Shown here: positions 34,603 through 43,594 of the stretch, piece by piece | How the letters are laid out: each line of letters begins with the position of its first letter | Position numbering within the stretch: position 1 is the first letter of the stretch | Origin: Vibrio sp. qd031 | Lineage (GTDB): Bacteria > Pseudomonadota > Gammaproteobacteria > Enterobacterales > Vibrionaceae | Reading direction: 5' to 3' | NCBI RefSeq assembly: GCF_002100145.1 | Contig: NZ_JXQD01000018.1 | Coordinates: forward strand, 186,001-250,000 | DNA length: 64,000 nt | Program-made: the position numbers and the translations under genes | Notes under the pieces: model-generated | What the model was told of the DNA's origin: nothing | The model's database searches: none | Seen by the model: only the letters and a program-made list of their open reading frames with translations

Positions 34603-35465
34603 TGAACAAATTTATCTCCCTACTTTGCCTAACCACTTTTGCATTCGGTGCATCCGTTAACGCGAACGAAAACATTTACAATGATGCGACCAGTAACCGA
34701 CTCATTAGTGCGGGCTCAAGCATTACCGAGCTGCTATTTGCACTGGGCGCAGAGCAGCAGTTGGTTGCTATCGATGTGACTAGCCGCAATATGGATAAAG
34801 AAGGTGCTTACCCGCAGGTTGGCTATCATCGACAGCTCTCTGCTGAAGGGCTGCTCGCACTTAACCCAACGCACCTTATTGGTTCAAATGAGATGGGACC
34901 GGAGCACACCTTGACTCTACTCAATAACGCGCAAGTCAATGTAGTAACTGTGCCATCGGGCGACACCAAAGAAGACCTTTATGAACGCATCGACGTGATT
35001 AGCCAGCTAACAGGTACCGACAACGAAGCATCAGAGTTAAAGGCAATCTTACAACAGCAATTTGCCACCCTTGAGCAGCGCGATATCGCCGACAAGCCAA
35101 GTGTTCTGTTTGCCATGTTATCAAAAGGTCGACCTGCCACTATCGCTGGCCGTGAAACGACTATCGATACCATCATCAATTACGCGGGGGCTGAAAATCC
35201 AGCACACGATCAAATGACCTCCTACAAGCCGCTTTCTGCTGAAGCCATCGTCGAGATGCAACCTGACTACCTACTCGTGGCAGAGCGCGCATGGGAATCC
35301 TTGGGCGGTGTTGAAGGCATTCTAAAAGAGTTTCCTTTGCTTGCTGCCACGCCAGCGGGCAGCAAAGGCCAGATTGTCCCAATTAGTAGCAGTGCCATTA
35401 TTGGCGGGTTAGGACTAGAAAGCATCGCGCTTTCAGAGTCGCTCTATCAGCGTTTTCACCCATAA
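34602..35465 (+). CDS. hutB: Periplasmic heme-binding protein HutB
   Basis: A signal peptide (about 1-21, cleaved after VNA) precedes a class III substrate-binding fold: RLISAGSSITELLFALGAEQQLVAID is the N-lobe start and GLGLESIALSESLYQRF the end of the C-lobe. The protein captures heme that HutA brings into the periplasm and delivers it to HutCD. It overlaps exbD by one base. Confidence 0.92.
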   Translation: MNKFISLLCLTTFAFGASVNANENIYNDATSNRLISAGSSITELLFALGAEQQLVAIDVTSRNMDKEGAYPQVGYHRQLSAEGLLALNPTHLIGSNEMGPEHTLTLLNNAQVNVVTVPSGDTKEDLYERIDVISQLTGTDNEASELKAILQQQFATLEQRDIADKPSVLFAMLSKGRPATIAGRETTIDTIINYAGAENPAHDQMTSYKPLSAEAIVEMQPDYLLVAERAWESLGGVEGILKEFPLLAATPAGSKGQIVPISSSAIIGGLGLESIALSESLYQRFHP

Positions 35466-35507
35466 ACACGTCGCATTTTTGTTACTTTCAGGCTCTAAAG
35501 GACCGTT

Positions 35508-36551
35508 ATGAATCATTCTAGATTAGTGTCTCCAACAGTATTGCTGATCATTACCGGGATCGCCCTCTATCTAGCGATGGTTACCTCGATCAGTGTCGGC
35601 CCAATGAACATTAGCGTTACTGACAGTCTGCGTGCCCTTTTGCCAATGACTTCGATGGACGAAATTCCTGCACACATCACCATGGTGATCCAGCAAGTCA
35701 GGCTGCCAAGAACGCTATTGGCCATTGCCGTTGGCGGGATATTGGCGCTCTGCGGCGCAGTGATGCAAGGGCTATTTAGAAACCCATTAGCTGATCCTGG
35801 GATCATCGGTGTGTCTTCGGGCGCAGCTCTCGGAGCTGCCATCGCCATAGTGCTATTTGGCTCGATTGCGGCGGCGTATCCAGTGCTTTTGTTGATGGGT
35901 ACAGTACCATTGTTTGCTTTTATTGGCGGCAGCCTCACAACCATCATTGTGTATAAACTTGGTACCAGTAAAAACGGCACTTCCGTTACTATGATGCTGC
36001 TAGCAGGTGTCGCCATTGGTGCAATATCTGGTGCGGCGCTGGGGCTTCTCAACTACTTTGCCGATGATCAAGCGCTGCGCGATCTGTCTTTATGGACAAT
36101 GGGTTCACTTGCCGGAGCGACGCCTAGCTCGCTGTGGCTGGCATTTGGTTCGCTTGCACTGCTCTATTTAGCGTTTCGACGCGATGCCGACAAGCTTAAT
36201 GCGCTGCTGCTCGGTGAGTCCGAAGCGCGCCATTTGGGCATAAATGTTCAAAGCCTGAAACGCCGCCTGATCATCCTCACCGCATTTGGGGTTGGAGTGA
36301 CCGTTTCACTAGCAGGCATGATTGGATTTATTGGACTGATCGTTCCCCATCTAGGACGTATGTTAATCGGTCCTAATCACCGTACACTGCTGCCTGTGTC
36401 AGCCTTACTTGGCGCAATTTTATTGCTGATTGCCGATATGCTCGCACGCAGTATCGTCGCTCCTCTGGATATGCCCGTCGGCATCGTTACCGCCTTACTC
36501 GGCGCGCCATTCTTTTTATGGCTGCTTATCACCCAAAAAGGAAAACTCTAA
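35508..36551 (+). CDS. hutC: Heme ABC transporter permease HutC
   Basis: The 347-residue permease of the FecCD/BtuC family has about ten helices, with the coupling segment GESEARHLGINVQSLKRR and the helix sequence MIGFIGLIVPHLGRMLIGPNHR. A homodimer forms the heme channel through the inner membrane. It starts 42 bp after hutB, and its TAA shares a base with the hutD ATG. Confidence 0.93.
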   Translation: MNHSRLVSPTVLLIITGIALYLAMVTSISVGPMNISVTDSLRALLPMTSMDEIPAHITMVIQQVRLPRTLLAIAVGGILALCGAVMQGLFRNPLADPGIIGVSSGAALGAAIAIVLFGSIAAAYPVLLLMGTVPLFAFIGGSLTTIIVYKLGTSKNGTSVTMMLLAGVAIGAISGAALGLLNYFADDQALRDLSLWTMGSLAGATPSSLWLAFGSLALLYLAFRRDADKLNALLLGESEARHLGINVQSLKRRLIILTAFGVGVTVSLAGMIGFIGLIVPHLGRMLIGPNHRTLLPVSALLGAILLLIADMLARSIVAPLDMPVGIVTALLGAPFFLWLLITQKGKL

Positions 36552-37414
36552 TGGTGTCTGCACTGTACAACTCAATCCACAACACCTTTAAGCGCCGTCG
36601 ATTGAAATTTGGCAGCGATAGAACCTCTTTTGATCCTAGTAATCAAGACAACGATCAGCTCTCGTTACATGATGTTAGTGTGAACCTAGGTGGGCGACAA
36701 CTGCTTGATCGTGTCAATCTGAGCCTTCATAAAGGTGAATTAACCGTATTACTTGGTCCCAATGGCACGGGAAAAAGCTCACTGCTCAAAACCTTTACTA
36801 GTGAAATACCATTTTCCGGAAGCACCAAACTGTTTGGTAAGCCACTCAACCAGTGGCCTTCCCATGCTTTAGCAAAACAGATGGGCGTGTTACCTCAACA
36901 CAGTCAACTCACGTTTAACTTTACGGTCAGAGAAGTCGTTGAGCTTGGCGGATTAGGGTTGTCTGCAGAAAAGGTTCAACTCAATCACATTGTGTGTCGA
37001 AATATGATGAAGTGCGATGTGTACCACCTTGCCGATCGCAGTTATCCAACCTTATCTGGTGGCGAGAAACAGCGCGTGCATTTTGCGCGTGTGCTCACGC
37101 AGCTAGAGCAGAGCGGGCGAGATAAAGTTCTATTGATGGACGAGCCAACCTCTGCACTCGATATACAGCATCAACATCGCACCTTAACCATCGCCAAAGA
37201 AATCGCTCATGCAGGAGGCATTGTGGTGGTGGTACTGCACGACCTCAATCTTGCAGCCCAATACGCAGACAGAATCGTTCTGCTCGATGGCGGGCAGATC
37301 GTAGAAAACGGCGCTCCTTTGCAAGCCTTAACACCTATGAGTATTGAGCGTGTGTATCACCACAGCGTCAACGTGATGCCGCACCCATTGCACGGTTACC
37401 CTGTCGTCTATTAA
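36551..37414 (+). CDS. hutD: Heme ABC transporter ATP-binding protein HutD
   Basis: The ATPase has Walker A GPNGTGKSS, signature LSGGEKQRVHFAR and Walker B VLLMDEPTSALD. It powers HutC. The ATG at 36551 (TAATG overlap with hutC, AAAGGAAAA upstream) is preferred to an in-frame ATG at 36518. Even so, the protein has an unusual ~40-residue basic and polar leader before the ABC domain proper (LSLHDVSVNLGGRQLL). Last gene of the operon. Confidence 0.92.
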   Translation: MVSALYNSIHNTFKRRRLKFGSDRTSFDPSNQDNDQLSLHDVSVNLGGRQLLDRVNLSLHKGELTVLLGPNGTGKSSLLKTFTSEIPFSGSTKLFGKPLNQWPSHALAKQMGVLPQHSQLTFNFTVREVVELGGLGLSAEKVQLNHIVCRNMMKCDVYHLADRSYPTLSGGEKQRVHFARVLTQLEQSGRDKVLLMDEPTSALDIQHQHRTLTIAKEIAHAGGIVVVVLHDLNLAAQYADRIVLLDGGQIVENGAPLQALTPMSIERVYHHSVNVMPHPLHGYPVVY

Positions 37415-37447
37415 CCGCAGAAATGACGCAATATTGGTATCAAAACC

Positions 37448-37499
37448 TATGCTCATAAACCATGCTCATAAACCATGCTCATAAACTATGCTCATAACC
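37448..37499 (+). repeat. Four tandem 13-bp repeats
   Basis: The unit (C/T)ATGCTCATAAAC occurs four times in direct succession (37448, 37461, 37474, 37487), the last with one change. It sits in the 213-bp gap after hutD. It has no spacers, so it is not a CRISPR. It may be a slippage product or a cluster of regulator sites. Confidence 0.9.
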
Positions 37500-37627
37500 C
37501 CTGCTAAAACTCATGTTCAAAACTGAGCCAGTAGCGCGCCTAGCTGCTATGCTCAAAGCTTAACGCCAGCGCTCGCAATTTGTCTGCGCTGGTGTTTTGC
37601 AACCAACACCAGCATAGGGAGTGTGTC

Positions 37628-37918
37628 ATGTTTGTTGTTACTGTAACGTTTGAAATTGAGCCTATCCATTTTTTAAGTTTTGTCGAAGCGTTAAAGCCTC
37701 ATGCACTGACAAGCCTTAATAGTGAACAGCATCTTCTACAATTTGATGTAAGTATTAGTGGCAATAGCCGAGAAGTGTTTATCTACGAAGTATATACCTC
37801 GGTGGAGGGCTACGATCTCCATTTGAGCAGCCCTCATTTTGACGAGTTTGCGCGTGAGACAAACCCTTGGGTACTGAATAAAATCGTCAATACTTATACT
37901 CAAGTACGCCTTTCATAA
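37628..37918 (+). CDS. ABM (antibiotic biosynthesis monooxygenase-like) domain protein
   Basis: The 96-residue protein has a ferredoxin-like alpha/beta fold with FVVTVTFEIEP at the start and YEVYTSVEGYDLHLSSPHFDEF, the typical ABM/YgiN pattern with a conserved His in the HLxSPHF segment. Dimeric members oxidise quinols or bind small aromatic compounds; the substrate is unknown. The ATG at 37628 with AGGGAG upstream is preferred to one at 37580. Confidence 0.82.
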   Translation: MFVVTVTFEIEPIHFLSFVEALKPHALTSLNSEQHLLQFDVSISGNSREVFIYEVYTSVEGYDLHLSSPHFDEFARETNPWVLNKIVNTYTQVRLS

Positions 37919-38250
37919 GCTGCACAATCGCACCTCAAAATACAGTGTTTCTCAAACAACAATCCGTGCTTAGGGTCAGCATCTAGATAGCGCCAAGCTA
38001 GTGCACCATTTCTAGAACAGCATTTCTAGATCGCCATTTTCCTATTTAAAACTGATTGGGTGTGTCCTGATTAGCGATTGTAAAAACAACTATTTACTAT
38101 TAATGTGAACAACATATACCGTGCCTAGCCAATTGCTTAGGTGATGTGAATCATCCTGGCTTACATGAGTCTAACCGTCGGATTACCCGCTCTGTTGACT
38201 TAAAATTGCAGCACTGCAATCGACAACCTCAATGTTAGAAGTGGACCCAA
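37919..38250. other. Non-coding stretch before the MalY/PatB-like gene
   Basis: The 332-bp gap contains only a 10-bp direct repeat CATTTCTAGA (38007-38016 and 38021-38030) and AT-rich DNA near 38080-38110 that may hold a promoter. I see no gene or structured RNA. Confidence 0.4.
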
Positions 38251-39423
38251 ATGAATTACAACTTTACTCAAGCACCAAAACGAAAAGAGACGTTTTCCAT
38301 CAAGTGGTCTGCCATGAGCATGTGGTCCAAATACGCGAACGACCAAACATTGCCATTTTGGGTTGCTGATATGGACTTTGACGTCGCTCCAGAAATCATT
38401 CATGCGATGAAGACAGAAGTCGATAGTCTAACCTTTGGTTACTCCGCGCCAAATGCTGGCTATTTTGAACGCACTCAACAATGGTTAGAGCGTCGCTTTG
38501 ACTGGCAAGTAGACACCGACAATATTCGCATTGCGGCAGGAACATTACATGGTCTGGCAACCCTCATCAATATTGCCAGCAATCCTGGTGATGGGATCAT
38601 TATTCAATCGCCTGTGTATCATCAGTTTGCCGAATTGATCAAAAAACACAAGCGCACCTTGGTGGATAACCCGCTGGTGGAAGACAATGGTCAATACTTT
38701 ATGAATTTCGACCAACTTGAAACGCTCGCCAGCGAACCCACCACCACCATGATGCTATTGTGCTCACCTCATAACCCTGTTGGCCGTGTATGGACGGCTG
38801 ACGAGCTATCTCGCATCAGCGATATTTGCCAGCGCAATGACGTGGTCTTAGTCTCTGACGAAATCCACGCAGACTTAACTCGCATTGGTATCCAACATAT
38901 CCCAACAGCTAAAGCGGCAGTTGATTCAAGCCACATTGTCACTCTCAATGGTACGGGCAAAACGTTCAACCTAGCGGGCATGCACATCAGCCATACCCTA
39001 TTTGAAAACGATGAGCTAAAAGCACAATGGGATAAGGTTGTGCGAGTTACACTGCCTAACCCAATTTCTATGGCTGCAGTCCAAGCTGCGTACACTCATT
39101 GCGATCACTGGGTGGATGAATTGCGGCAGGTGATTGACGATAACCTTGCTTTCACCAAAGCCTACCTTGAGCAGCATCTACCGGTTGTGAAAATGAGTAT
39201 TCCACAAGGTACGTACTTCGCGTGGCTGGATTTTCGCAGTCTCGATCTTACCGACAAAAAAATCGATGAGATCATGATAAAAGAAGCCAACATTTTGTTA
39301 GAAGGTGGACGCGCATTTGGCGCAACAGGCAAAGGCTGGCAACGACTTAATCTCGCATGCCCCCAATCGATGCTAGAAGAAGGGCTTGCTCGCATGTGTG
39401 ACGCATTTTCACGATACACCTAG
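38251..39423 (+). CDS. MalY/PatB family cystathionine beta-lyase (PLP enzyme)
   Basis: This PLP-dependent fold-type I protein has the PatB/MalY signatures PFWVADMDFDVAPEI, CSPHNPVGRVW and VSDEIHADL, and the cofactor lysine in NGTGKTFNLAGMH. The family cleaves C-S bonds of cystathionine or cysteine conjugates; MalY also acts as a regulator in E. coli. The residues before the Lys (NGTG) differ from the usual APSKT-type sequence. Length 390 is standard. It is a single gene. Confidence 0.9.
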   Translation: MNYNFTQAPKRKETFSIKWSAMSMWSKYANDQTLPFWVADMDFDVAPEIIHAMKTEVDSLTFGYSAPNAGYFERTQQWLERRFDWQVDTDNIRIAAGTLHGLATLINIASNPGDGIIIQSPVYHQFAELIKKHKRTLVDNPLVEDNGQYFMNFDQLETLASEPTTTMMLLCSPHNPVGRVWTADELSRISDICQRNDVVLVSDEIHADLTRIGIQHIPTAKAAVDSSHIVTLNGTGKTFNLAGMHISHTLFENDELKAQWDKVVRVTLPNPISMAAVQAAYTHCDHWVDELRQVIDDNLAFTKAYLEQHLPVVKMSIPQGTYFAWLDFRSLDLTDKKIDEIMIKEANILLEGGRAFGATGKGWQRLNLACPQSMLEEGLARMCDAFSRYT

Positions 39424-39559
39424 CCATTATTGAGCCTGCGTACGCTTTAAGTCAGCGCTTTATCAATGACTATGACACACTCTTGAAAAGGCGCTGCAAA
39501 CCGCCTTTTCAATTAATGGTGATAGACTAAAAATAAAGAGCGTAAATAAGCGAGTCTAA

Positions 39560-40225
39560 ATGACCCCAATACTTTATTCACTGCAAAACTGCCCCTACGC
39601 AATGCGAGCTCGGTATGCGATTTTCAAGTCACGTACGTCGGTTTTGATTCGCGCCATCAAACTTAACAACAAGCCCGATGAACTGTTGCAAGCGTCCGCC
39701 AAAGGTACCGTCCCTGTGTTGGTAATACACGATGGCGCGCCCGAAATAGGCACCGAAGTCATTGATGAAAGTTTGGAGATCATGCTATGGGCTTTATCGA
39801 GCAATGATCCTGACAACTTACTCATGTCCAACAACTCGACGGCATTGCCAAAAATGCTCGCGTTCATTGCCGAAATTGAAAGTCAGTTCATTCCGCTAAG
39901 CAATGCATTTAGCTGCGCAAAAAGATATCACGAAGACAACATGCTTGAGCGGCGAGAGGCTTGCGAACACTACTTGCAGGCCCTAGAACAAAGGCTTCGG
40001 CTCAACAGATACCTATTCTCAGATCAGGAAACGCTCGCCGACATCGCAATAATGCCGTTTATCCGAAAATTTGCCCGCATAGACAAACAGTGGTTTAAAC
40101 ACTCTTCCCTCACTAGTTTGGACGCATGGTTGCAACGTTATTTAACCAGTGCCGAGTTTTCGAAAGTGATGAAAAACTATCCGCTTTGGTTACCCGAGCG
40201 CCGCGATGTCTATTTTGGGAGTTAA
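39560..40225 (+). CDS. Glutathione S-transferase family protein
   Basis: An N-terminal thioredoxin-like domain has CPYAMRARYAI (catalytic-type Cys12) and the cis-Pro segment GTVPVLVI, followed by an all-helical C-terminal domain with TLADIAIMPFIRKFARID, the N-capping motif of GSTs. The CPYAMR start is like glutaredoxin-2/omega-type enzymes that form mixed disulfides with glutathione. The substrate is unknown. Its stop codon overlaps the convergent modF-like stop by 4 bp. Confidence 0.85.
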   Translation: MTPILYSLQNCPYAMRARYAIFKSRTSVLIRAIKLNNKPDELLQASAKGTVPVLVIHDGAPEIGTEVIDESLEIMLWALSSNDPDNLLMSNNSTALPKMLAFIAEIESQFIPLSNAFSCAKRYHEDNMLERREACEHYLQALEQRLRLNRYLFSDQETLADIAIMPFIRKFARIDKQWFKHSSLTSLDAWLQRYLTSAEFSKVMKNYPLWLPERRDVYFGS

Positions 40226-41679
40226 TTGAGCATAGTGACCTGCGCCTTATAACACTGCGCACTATCATCAAACACAAACTCAAGCGCATTTTTGATGCTG
40301 TCCAAACTGTCACCTTCATAATGAGACACATAAAGCAATTGGCTAAGGTGTTCACGAGCAATCAGCTCAAGGGTGTTTTTGACCAGACGACGGCCCAGAT
40401 AATCCAACCCCTGATAAGGTTCATCCAAAATGAGAAGCGCGGGCTGCTTAACCAATGCGCGAGCAATTAACAACAACCGTTGCTGGCTGTAGTCAAGTTG
40501 CTTAAACGAGGAGTTGGCTAATCCATCCATGTGCAACATTTGTAGCCATTCCCTCGCCACTAACTGCTCTTTTTTGCTCGGTTGTTGATAGAGTCCGATG
40601 GAGTCGTAAAAGCCCGATAAGATCACCTCCAACGCACTACAGCTGACGCGATATTGTAGGTGTAAGGCCGAAGATACCATGCCTATATTTTGCTTGATCT
40701 CCCAGATGGTCTCCCCACTCCCCCGCTTGTTCCCAAATATGTGGATATCGTTGCTGTAACATTGAGGGTGATCGCCAAAGATGAGTCCTAACAAAGTACT
40801 TTTACCGCACCCATTAGGGCCTTTAACTTGCCAGTGTTGACCACGATCGATGCGCCAATTAAGTTCATCAAAGATGGTTTTATCGGTATAGGCCACTTTG
40901 CCGTTTTTTAACTCAAATATTGGATTTTGAAATTCGCTACTGTGCTGATGGCTACGGATGAGGTCCATCATCTGCTCACTGTGAGCTTGCGACTGCGCTT
41001 TCAGTTGGTTGATCACCGGGTGATTGTCCCATTGCTGACGATCCATAGTGCTGTCCAACTCGCCGTGGTTAAACAAAGCAATATGTTCGATCCAGTCGGG
41101 AATATCTTCTTCGCGATTAAACGTTACTATCATCTGCACCCGCTGAGCGAGTGTGTGTAAATACTGCGCCAGAGACTGTCGATGCGCCACATCTAATCCG
41201 ACAAATGGGTTATCCAATACAATAAATTCGGGCTTGGTAGCCAGCGCCCGCGCCAACATCACCCGCCTCGTTTCGCCGGTAGATAGCACCCGAAATCCAG
41301 ATTGCGCAAGATGCTCTAAATCGAGCTCGCCAAGTAATGTTCGTGTAAATTCGTGGTCTTCACACTGCCTAAAGATCAGCTGTTCAACACTGGTACCTGT
41401 GTCTATGCGGTCGATAAAGTCGGTTTCTTCTTTGGCAAGCTCTTCATCCAGCAAACGTTGCTGCTCTAGCAAAGAGACCTGAGCAACACGAGTGGAAGAT
41501 GCATTAAAACACTCCGTATCAAGCGTAAACTCGCCACATATTAGAGCCCCAAGCAGCGAACCAATATCACCTTCACTACTAAACACTCCCCACGACTGCT
41601 GAGGTTGGATTGTCCAATGCTCAATAGAAAGCGAGTGCAAGCCACGCTCTATAGTCAGTTGATTCATCTCGATTTGCAT
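40222..41679 (-). CDS. modF: ModF-like tandem ABC ATPase (no permease domain)
   Basis: Two fused ATPase domains match E. coli ModF (PhrA). The C-terminal domain is intact: GPNGCGKSTLLGLIFGDHPQ, ETIWEIKQNIGMVSS, QQRLLLIARALVKQ and LLILDEPYQGLD. The N-terminal domain is degenerate: its P-loop reads FSSEGDIGSLL with no lysine, and its Walker B reads FIVLDNPFVGLD, with Asn in place of the catalytic Glu, although LSTGETRRVMLARAL is kept. ModF-type proteins are linked to molybdate loci by name but their job is unsettled; no mod genes are adjacent. The ATG at 41679 has AAGGTGAG upstream; 41697 is an alternative. Confidence 0.87.
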   Translation of the reverse strand: MQIEMNQLTIERGLHSLSIEHWTIQPQQSWGVFSSEGDIGSLLGALICGEFTLDTECFNASSTRVAQVSLLEQQRLLDEELAKEETDFIDRIDTGTSVEQLIFRQCEDHEFTRTLLGELDLEHLAQSGFRVLSTGETRRVMLARALATKPEFIVLDNPFVGLDVAHRQSLAQYLHTLAQRVQMIVTFNREEDIPDWIEHIALFNHGELDSTMDRQQWDNHPVINQLKAQSQAHSEQMMDLIRSHQHSSEFQNPIFELKNGKVAYTDKTIFDELNWRIDRGQHWQVKGPNGCGKSTLLGLIFGDHPQCYSNDIHIFGNKRGSGETIWEIKQNIGMVSSALHLQYRVSCSALEVILSGFYDSIGLYQQPSKKEQLVAREWLQMLHMDGLANSSFKQLDYSQQRLLLIARALVKQPALLILDEPYQGLDYLGRRLVKNTLELIAREHLSQLLYVSHYEGDSLDSIKNALEFVFDDSAQCYKAQVTMLN

Positions 41680-41807
41680 TGGTCGTCTCACCTTCATCCA
41701 TGTTCAGTCATTACACCAAACAACGATACGGTAACTCAGACCAATTGGCGACCAATGCGATTAAAAGTGTGAACAGGCGTGTAAGCGCACCTGTCAAAGC
41801 AGTCAAA

Positions 41808-42020
41808 TTAAGTGAACTGGCGATAGGCCTTAAGAGCAATCAATACGATAGGAGAAGCGTGCATAAGCAGATCGAAAATATCGATAGGCTTAACCAAGGT
41901 CCCTTGCGTTAACATGCGCAGCTTTTCAACAATATGAGGCTCGGGAAAGAAAGGAGCAAATACCAAATATCCCCCCGCAAGCAAAAGCAGCGGCCAACTT
42001 AAGTTATCTATCCACGCCAT
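41808..42020 (-). CDS. Small two-helix membrane protein
   Basis: This 70-residue protein has two hydrophobic helices around a conserved-looking middle, HIVEKLRMLTQGTLVKPIDIFDLLMH. Similar short proteins in many gammaproteobacteria are misnamed RND transporters; they are far too small for that. AGAGAACC precedes the ATG. The function is unknown. Confidence 0.7.
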   Translation of the reverse strand: MAWIDNLSWPLLLLAGGYLVFAPFFPEPHIVEKLRMLTQGTLVKPIDIFDLLMHASPIVLIALKAYRQFT

Positions 42021-42468
42021 AAGGTTCTCTTTGATTAGTTATGTGACTACATATATTAGCTAAAGCTAATTTAAAGTAAAGCGGTTTCGAAATGGTGCAG
42101 ATAGGGTGTTGGCAGTAGTCGCCCTATCGACACTATAGTGCAACCAGAGTCGCCGACGTTATGAACCAGTACCCTCTAGTTATTGTTGAGTGAAATGAAA
42201 GAGTTCTCGTTTTGCTCGTCTACGATTTCTGTTTTTGTTACAAATATTATAAAATATCTAATTTAATCAATGGATTGCACAGTGCCCCTAGGAAAATCCG
42301 GTGTGGTTAAAGTGAGTTAGTGGGAACGCTCATTTTTATGTGAAGGATATCGAACATCAAGCTGTAATTGGCATTAATTTTCATGTGGTTATGATAGATT
42401 ATTGGTCAATGGTGCTTGTGTAAAAGTGAGCGCGCGCACTAAAAGCTGTTAACTTTCAAGGAGGTTCC
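42021..42468. other. Non-coding stretch leading into the cassette-like cluster
   Basis: This 448-bp AT-rich gap has no convincing gene. Near its right end are GCGCGCGC (about 42429-42436) and an AAGGAGG ribosome site for the next gene. I searched for an attI or attC-like site upstream of the first cassette and saw none that was convincing, and no integrase gene is present in the window. Confidence 0.4.
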
Positions 42469-43056
42469 ATGCCAGAGATGCCAGCATTTTGCGATAACTG
42501 TGGAGCTGTTTTTGGTTCTGGTTTCGTATTTGAAAATTGTAGGAATGTAACTCTAAGCGGAAATCGTGTAGGCCCTTGTCCAAACTGCGGAGGCATGGGC
42601 CATGTACCTGATGGCGTTTACGATATCACTGGCAACGCAATAAGGTTGCTGCAAGGAACTATTAAGACAGTTCAGCAATTACAGAAATTATCGTCTGTAT
42701 TGACTGAAGCGCAAAAGAGAAACCTTTCGAAAGAACAAGTCCAGGAAAACATACACGAAACAGTTCCTGAGTTAAAGAATTTCGCCTCTGTATTGCCGCA
42801 AACAAGGTCAGAATTGTACGGTTTCATCGGAATTATACTAACAGCTATTGGGTTAATGATTGCAGCCTACGGTACTTTCAAAGACGATTCTGTGCCGGAA
42901 AGAGAGATAGAACAAATTATCGAGCGCTCTATCGAGCAATCAATTCAAAAACTATCTCCAACTAAACCAACCGCGCCTAATAAGCACAAAAGAAACGATC
43001 CGTGCGCATGCGGAAGTGGTGTTAAATATAAAAGATGCTGTTATTTGTCGGCATAA
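42469..43056 (+). CDS. Zinc-ribbon, single-helix, SEC-C motif protein (cassette gene)
   Basis: The 195-residue protein has an N-terminal four-Cys zinc ribbon (Cys8, Cys11, Cys37, Cys40), a helical segment, one membrane helix (about 116-137) and a C-terminal SEC-C motif (NDPCACGSGVKYKRCC, 176-191) that binds zinc. SEC-C tails occur on SecA and on many unrelated proteins. The overall combination is not one I recognise. An AAGGAGG ribosome site lies just upstream. The gene is followed closely by an attC-like site, as in an integron cassette. Confidence 0.8.
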   Translation: MPEMPAFCDNCGAVFGSGFVFENCRNVTLSGNRVGPCPNCGGMGHVPDGVYDITGNAIRLLQGTIKTVQQLQKLSSVLTEAQKRNLSKEQVQENIHETVPELKNFASVLPQTRSELYGFIGIILTAIGLMIAAYGTFKDDSVPEREIEQIIERSIEQSIQKLSPTKPTAPNKHKRNDPCACGSGVKYKRCCYLSA

Positions 43057-43059
43057 AAG

Positions 43060-43130
43060 TTAACAAGCGCAATCACGCGGATCAATTTTCCGCTGCGCTA
43101 CCAATTGCCCAGTGTTGCGGGCGTTAGGCA
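43060..43130 (+). other. attC-like recombination site (VCR type)
   Basis: The segment begins GTTAACAAGCGCAATCACGCGG and ends GCGGGCGTTAGGC, with complementary ends (TAAC/GTTA and GCGC/GCGG-type pairing) and a central inverted part CCGCTGCGC. GTTAGGC matches the attC crossover core GTTRRRY, and the start is nearly identical to Vibrio superintegron repeats. It lies 4-74 bp after a stop codon, the expected position for a cassette 3' end. Confidence 0.8.
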
Positions 43131-43147
43131 AATAAATAAGGACAGTT

Positions 43148-43534
43148 ATGAATATAATCAACAATAACATTAAATGGATTATGCTTATTTCAGGTGTTTT
43201 AACATTCACAATGGTTTTTGCAGCCGTAACGCCACAATTAGCATTGAACTCAATGTTCGGCTCTAGCCTTGATGGTCCAGTAGCAGAAGTTGTCGTTCGT
43301 AATTGGGGGGCTCTTATCGCATTAGTCGGTGGCATGCTTATATATGGTGCATTCAAAAAAGAAGTTCGTGATTTTGTGCTTTCAGTTGCTGCATTAAGTA
43401 AAATTATTTTTATAGTTCTAGTTATTACGCATGGTTTTGGTTCTCAATTATTCACTGCAATAACTTTTGACACTATTTTAATTTTATTATTTTCCACTCA
43501 CATATTATCAAATAGGAAAAATAAAATTGCCTAA
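43148..43534 (+). CDS. Hypothetical four-helix membrane protein (cassette gene)
   Basis: I do not recognise this 128-residue protein. It has four hydrophobic helices (about 10-30, 47-67, 77-97 and 102-120) and a basic C-terminus. It starts 18 bp after the attC-like site and is followed by a second attC-like sequence, which marks it as a mobile cassette gene. Such cassettes often encode small membrane proteins of unknown role. Confidence 0.7.
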   Translation: MNIINNNIKWIMLISGVLTFTMVFAAVTPQLALNSMFGSSLDGPVAEVVVRNWGALIALVGGMLIYGAFKKEVRDFVLSVAALSKIIFIVLVITHGFGSQLFTAITFDTILILLFSTHILSNRKNKIA

Positions 43535-43588
43535 CAAGTGCCATCAATTGGACTTGGGCAAGCGCAAGGTTTCTATTCAAGTTAGGAG
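43533..43588 (+). other. Degenerate attC-like site
   Basis: TAACAAGTGCC begins right at the stop of the previous gene and the segment closes with CAAGTTAGGAG about 56 bp later, so the ends are complementary (TAAC/GTTA) and GTTAGGA matches the core except for its last base. The closing core also supplies the ribosome site for the following TTG-start gene. Confidence 0.55.
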
Positions 43589-43594
43589 AGCACT

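Noticed and set aside
37448..37499. Possible CRISPR or iteron array from the 13-bp units
   Set aside because: Units are too short and have no spacers; there is no replication gene nearby.
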